46,483 nucleotides of DNA from Nonomuraea sp. MG754425 (GTDB lineage: Bacteria; Actinomycetota; Actinomycetes; Streptosporangiales; Streptosporangiaceae): positions 1 through 46,483 of the forward strand of contig NZ_SSXE01000063.1 of assembly GCF_021699195.1 (NCBI RefSeq). Reading direction: 5' to 3'. The notes below the pieces were generated by a model, which did not search any database, was not told the origin of the DNA, and was given only the letters and a program-made list of their open reading frames with translations. Position numbers and translations under genes: made by a program. Positions 43,465-46,483 of the stretch are shown in pieces. How positions within the stretch are numbered: position 1 is the stretch's first letter; each line of letters starts with the position of its first letter.

Positions 43465-45183
43465 TCATCTTCTCCCGTATGGACGATCCTTACCCGCCAA
43501 TTTGCTCAATCGAGCCAGTCCGCGCATCGCCCCGGGCGAAATCCGGGACAACGCGTAGCCGATTTTACCCTCGAAGTTCACGGGGACGACGGCCTGGTTT
43601 CTGTGCACGGCGCGCAGAATGTGCGCGGCCACGCGCTCGGGCGGGTACCCGCGCCGGGCGAGCCCCCGCACGGCCCATTCACGCATTCCCGTGCCGCCGG
43701 CGTACGTGGCGTTGCCCGCGATGTCCGTGGACACGAATCCCGGGCAGATGGTGCTGACCCCGATGCCGTGACCGGCGAGTTCGGCCCTGAGACAGTCGCT
43801 GAGCATCTTCACGGCCGCCTTCGAGGTCGAGTAGGCCGGCAGCAGCCGCGACGGCGCGAACGCCGCCAGCGAGGCGACGTTGACGATGTGGCCGCCCTCG
43901 CCGCGCTCGGCCATGGCCGCCCCGAAGAGCCGGCACCCGTGCACGACGCCCCAGAGATTGACATCGAGGGTCCGGCGCCAGTCATCGACGGTGTGATCGA
44001 GGAACGCCCCCGCCACGGCGATCCCGGCATTGTTGACCACCACATCCGGCACGCCATATTCGGCAATGATATTCCGCGAAAAGTCCTCCATCTGATTGGC
44101 ATTCGCCACATCCACCCGCACGCCGTACGCGGTGATGCGAAAGTCTTTCGCGATTTCCTCGGACACCTGCTTCGCCGCGTCGATGTCGATGTCCGCGCAG
44201 ACCACCTCGGCCCCGTGCGCCGCGAACGCCCGCGCGGTCGCCCGCCCGATGCCGGAGCCCGCGCCGGTCACCACCACCAGCCGCCCGCCGAAGCCCCCGC
44301 GGGCGCGGGCCCGCGCGCGGCGCAACCCGCGTCCGGCGGGACCGCCCTCGGCGTGCTCGACGAACTCGGCGACCATCTCGGCGACGGCCTCGGGCCGGCT
44401 CCGGTGCGCCCAGTGCCCGGCCGCGATCCTGCGATGCCACGACCGGGGCGCCCACTCCGCCACCGCGGCCGACAGCGCCGGCGTGACGTAGGCGTCCCTG
44501 GTGGCCTCGATGATCTGCAGCGGGACGTCGGGAACGCGTGGATCGAGCGCCGCGCCCGGCATGTTGCCCCGGTAGAGGGCCAGCCCGTTGAGCCCGTCCC
44601 TGGTCAGGGTGTCGGCGGGATGGCCCGGCCGCGGCGTGGCGCCCTCGCGGCGCAGGGCGGCCGAGACCACCGCGGGCAGCACCGACCGCCAGGCCGCCTC
44701 CGGCAGCACTGGGAGCCGGAACGCCCCGATGTACCAGGACCTGATCCGCTGGGCCGCGACGTCACGCCGCCGGCCGCGCCGCATGAAGTCCGCCGCCTGC
44801 CGCAGCCCGGGTCCGCCCAGGCTGGTGAACGAGGCCAGCCGGTCGCGGATCTCCGGCCGGCCGAGCGCCTCCCACCCCTGCAGCGAGCCCCAGTCGTGCC
44901 CGACGAGGTGCACCTTCGCGAGGCCGAGGGCGTCCAGCACGGCGCCGAGGTCGCCGATCAGCCGGTCGAAGCCGTAGTCACGCCGGTTCGCGGGCGCGCC
45001 GGACGCCCCGGCCCCGCGCACGTCGTAGCGCACCACGTGGAAGCGGTCGCGCAGCAGCGCGGCCACCTCGTCCCAGACGCGGTGCGTGTCGGGGTAGCCG
45101 TGCAGGAGCAGGACGGCGGGATCGGCCGGATCGCCCTCCTCGAAGACCGCCAGCCGCACGTCACCGGACTCGACCATCCGCAT
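43465..45183 (-). CDS. ephD: EphD-like alpha/beta-hydrolase - SDR fusion
   Basis: Bifunctional protein of 572 residues. The N-terminal half (1-290) is an epoxide-hydrolase-like alpha/beta hydrolase: oxyanion motif HGYP (28-31), nucleophile Asp97 in GHDWGS, and a catalytic histidine region AGHWAHRSRPE. The C-terminal half (from about 300) is a short-chain dehydrogenase: VTGAGSGIGRATA, NNAGIA and YSTSK. The same two-domain layout is found in mycobacterial EphD (Rv2214c), which I recall acting on mycolate-type lipids. This organism probably lacks mycolates, so the substrate is likely another lipid or xenobiotic. The ATG has AGGAGG at 5-nt spacing. A TetR gene follows 4 bp downstream. Confidence 0.88.
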   Translation of the reverse strand: MRMVESGDVRLAVFEEGDPADPAVLLLHGYPDTHRVWDEVAALLRDRFHVVRYDVRGAGASGAPANRRDYGFDRLIGDLGAVLDALGLAKVHLVGHDWGSLQGWEALGRPEIRDRLASFTSLGGPGLRQAADFMRRGRRRDVAAQRIRSWYIGAFRLPVLPEAAWRSVLPAVVSAALRREGATPRPGHPADTLTRDGLNGLALYRGNMPGAALDPRVPDVPLQIIEATRDAYVTPALSAAVAEWAPRSWHRRIAAGHWAHRSRPEAVAEMVAEFVEHAEGGPAGRGLRRARARARGGFGGRLVVVTGAGSGIGRATARAFAAHGAEVVCADIDIDAAKQVSEEIAKDFRITAYGVRVDVANANQMEDFSRNIIAEYGVPDVVVNNAGIAVAGAFLDHTVDDWRRTLDVNLWGVVHGCRLFGAAMAERGEGGHIVNVASLAAFAPSRLLPAYSTSKAAVKMLSDCLRAELAGHGIGVSTICPGFVSTDIAGNATYAGGTGMREWAVRGLARRGYPPERVAAHILRAVHRNQAVVPVNFEGKIGYALSRISPGAMRGLARLSKLAGKDRPYGRR

Positions 45184-45193
45184 CGCGACCTCC

Positions 45194-45214
45194 TATTGGA
45201 CGAACTGTCCAGTA
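45194..45214. promoter_or_regulatory. Palindromic operator in the ephD-tetR promoter
   Basis: TATTGGAC-N5-GTCCAGTA is a 21-bp inverted repeat with 7 of 8 paired positions and a perfect core TGGAC/GTCCA. It lies 10 bp before the start codon, beside TATTCT, a possible -10 on the minus strand, and fits a TetR dimer site. The downstream TetR protein is the natural candidate. Confidence 0.6.
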
Positions 45215-45225
45215 GAATAGATGGA

Positions 45226-46305
45226 TCAGGGCTGGGCGGCCAGCCCCGCGCAGGAGCGCAGTTCCTTCCAGTCGGCCACGGCCTGGGTGCGGGCCGGCCC
45301 CGTCATCGGTATCGGGATACCCCCTTGGATGGTGGCCGGAGTCCAGGCGTCCTTCAAGATCTTGCGGCCGTTGATGGTCAGCGTCAGCACGCCGGTCCTG
45401 CCGGTGGTCGCCGGGTTGGAGTTGTAGAAGACGAAGTTGCCCATGCCGTAGTTGACGTAGGCGTCGTCGAGGTAGCCCGAGCCGAGCAGGACGTGCGCGT
45501 GGCCGCCGACGACCACGTCCGCCCCCGCCTTGACCAGCTTGGGGGCCAGCGAGAGCTGGGCCTCGTTGGGGCACTTCTGCATCTCGGTGCCCCAGTGCAG
45601 GTGGACGATCACGGTGTCGGAGTTCCTGCGGGCCTGGCGCACCGCGCGCAGCAGGGCCGTCTCGTTCTTCGCCGAGGCCAGGCCGCCCTTGCCGGACGTG
45701 GCCGTCCACGCCTGGATGAACTCCGCGTCCAGCACCTGCGTGGCCCCGATGATCGCCACCCGGTTGCCGTTGACCGTCTTGCGGAAGGGCCGGTACGCCT
45801 GCGCCGCGTCCGCCCCGATGCCCACCACGGGGAGCTTGCCGCGCTTGATCGCCGCCAGCGAGTCGGCCAGACCGCTGTCCATGTAGTCCATGCCGTGGTT
45901 GTTGGCCATGGAGGCGACGTCCACCCCGGCCGCTCTGAGCGCGGTCAGCGCGCTGGCCGGCGCCCGGAACGTGTACTGCTTGCCCGGGGCCGGCGTCCCG
46001 GCCGTGGTGATGGCCGTCTCCAGGTTCACCATCGCCAGGTCGGCCTTGCGCAGCACGCCCGCGATCGGCCCGAGCGCCGTGCGCGGATCGTCCAGCCTCG
46101 GCCGCAGGATGCCCTCGAAGTGCACGTCCCCGCCGAAGGCGATGGTGAACGGCCTGCGCTGCGGGGTCGGCTTGGCCGTCGGCGTCGGCGAGACGACCTC
46201 CCGGTCCACCGGCTTGCTCTGCGGTTGCCGCTCGGGCTCCGCCGGGGAGCACGCGGCGGCCAGGACGACGGCAGCGATCACCGGGAGGGCGCGGGGGAAT
46301 CTCAT
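45226..46305 (-). CDS. CapA-family lipoprotein (poly-gamma-glutamate synthesis-like)
   Basis: Secreted lipoprotein of 359 residues with a lipobox ending LAAAC and a Pro/Thr/Gln-rich linker, then a metallophosphatase-like CapA domain: FGGDVHFEG, MVNLETAIT, MANNHGMDYMDSGL, HLHWGTEMQ and GGHAHVLLG supply the metal-binding Asp, Asn and His residues. CapA proteins are required for poly-gamma-glutamate capsule in Bacillus, but most actinobacterial members stand alone, as here, and act on an unknown envelope substrate. The ATG at 46305 gives a normal signal peptide; an upstream ATG at 46350 would add a non-signal-like segment. Bases 46306-46483 hold nothing else I can identify. Confidence 0.87.
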   Translation of the reverse strand: MRFPRALPVIAAVVLAAACSPAEPERQPQSKPVDREVVSPTPTAKPTPQRRPFTIAFGGDVHFEGILRPRLDDPRTALGPIAGVLRKADLAMVNLETAITTAGTPAPGKQYTFRAPASALTALRAAGVDVASMANNHGMDYMDSGLADSLAAIKRGKLPVVGIGADAAQAYRPFRKTVNGNRVAIIGATQVLDAEFIQAWTATSGKGGLASAKNETALLRAVRQARRNSDTVIVHLHWGTEMQKCPNEAQLSLAPKLVKAGADVVVGGHAHVLLGSGYLDDAYVNYGMGNFVFYNSNPATTGRTGVLTLTINGRKILKDAWTPATIQGGIPIPMTGPARTQAVADWKELRSCAGLAAQP

Positions 46306-46483
46306 CTGCTGCCACTTCCACTCGATACCTGACTTACAGGGATCGAGCATGCCATGCAGGGCGGATTACCGCGCAGGCCCCCCAATGACTATCAAATCGG
46401 ACATCGGTTGCCGAGGCTTGTCAGAGATCGGGGTGTAGCAGGAAGACCGCGACCGAGCGGGCACGCGGTGAGCGGGGGGGGTG

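Noticed and set aside
46306..46483. A possible tRNA or further gene at the right edge.
   Set aside because: No cloverleaf pairing or convincing reading frame could be found in this stretch.

Overview
The window is high-GC chromosomal DNA from a filamentous actinobacterium. The markers are a BldN-type sigma factor followed by its anti-sigma factor, a BdtA-like HTH protein, the tiny ribosomal protein bS22, Rex, an HspR-controlled dnaK operon and frequent GTG starts with 4-nt start/stop overlaps. The gene order 5.8-30 kb matches, from memory, the Streptomyces hem-rex-bldN-bdtA-proC neighbourhood. Details such as clpB directly after hspR and a membrane-ABM gene beside bldN suggest a Streptosporangiaceae-like genome (for example Nonomuraea). 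That family assignment is inference. I see no phage, insertion sequence, CRISPR array, rRNA or tRNA.

Layout. 0-4.7 kb (minus): a cytochrome c maturation operon, histidine phosphatase - TlpA-like lipoprotein - ccdA - resB - ccsB. 4.7-5.9 kb: a LysR regulator diverging from a 41-residue ORF over a palindrome. 5.9-13.4 kb (minus): heme synthesis, rex-hemA-hemC-cobA/hemD-hemB chained by 4-nt overlaps, then a prim-pol domain gene and hemL. A Rex operator lies between rex and a divergent glutaredoxin. 13.7-17.6 kb: a membrane protein fused to an ABM domain (minus), then bldN, rsbN and a HAD phosphatase (plus). 17.6-24.9 kb (minus): an ECF sigma/LCP protein pair, an SDR, then bdtA, bS22, an epimerase and an acyltransferase, a phosphatase-like protein and acuC.

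25-28.5 kb (plus): a two-component system followed by an ABC transporter. 28.5-30.2 kb (minus): proline dehydrogenase and proC. 30.3-33.8 kb (plus): a lipoprotein and a large secreted GSDH-PKD-LamG protein whose promoter contains nested palindromes. A strong terminator and the relic of an ECF sigma gene separate this from 34-40.8 kb: the complete heat-shock set dnaK-grpE-dnaJ-hspR-clpB behind two HAIR operators. 40.9-46.3 kb: a secreted Met/Pro-rich protein, a repeat-type helical protein, a small membrane protein, an ephD-like hydrolase/reductase fusion with a downstream TetR gene and a promoter palindrome, and a CapA-type lipoprotein.

How it works together. The first 15 kb couples heme production (hem genes, with a Rex site sensing NADH/NAD+) to cytochrome c assembly and thiol chemistry. 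The bldN/rsbN and bdtA genes belong to developmental control. Most of the window is conserved core. The least explained items are the membrane-ABM fusion beside bldN, the leader of the TlpA gene, the sigma/LCP pair, the palindromic GSDH promoter, the Met/Pro-rich secreted protein and the ephD/TetR unit.
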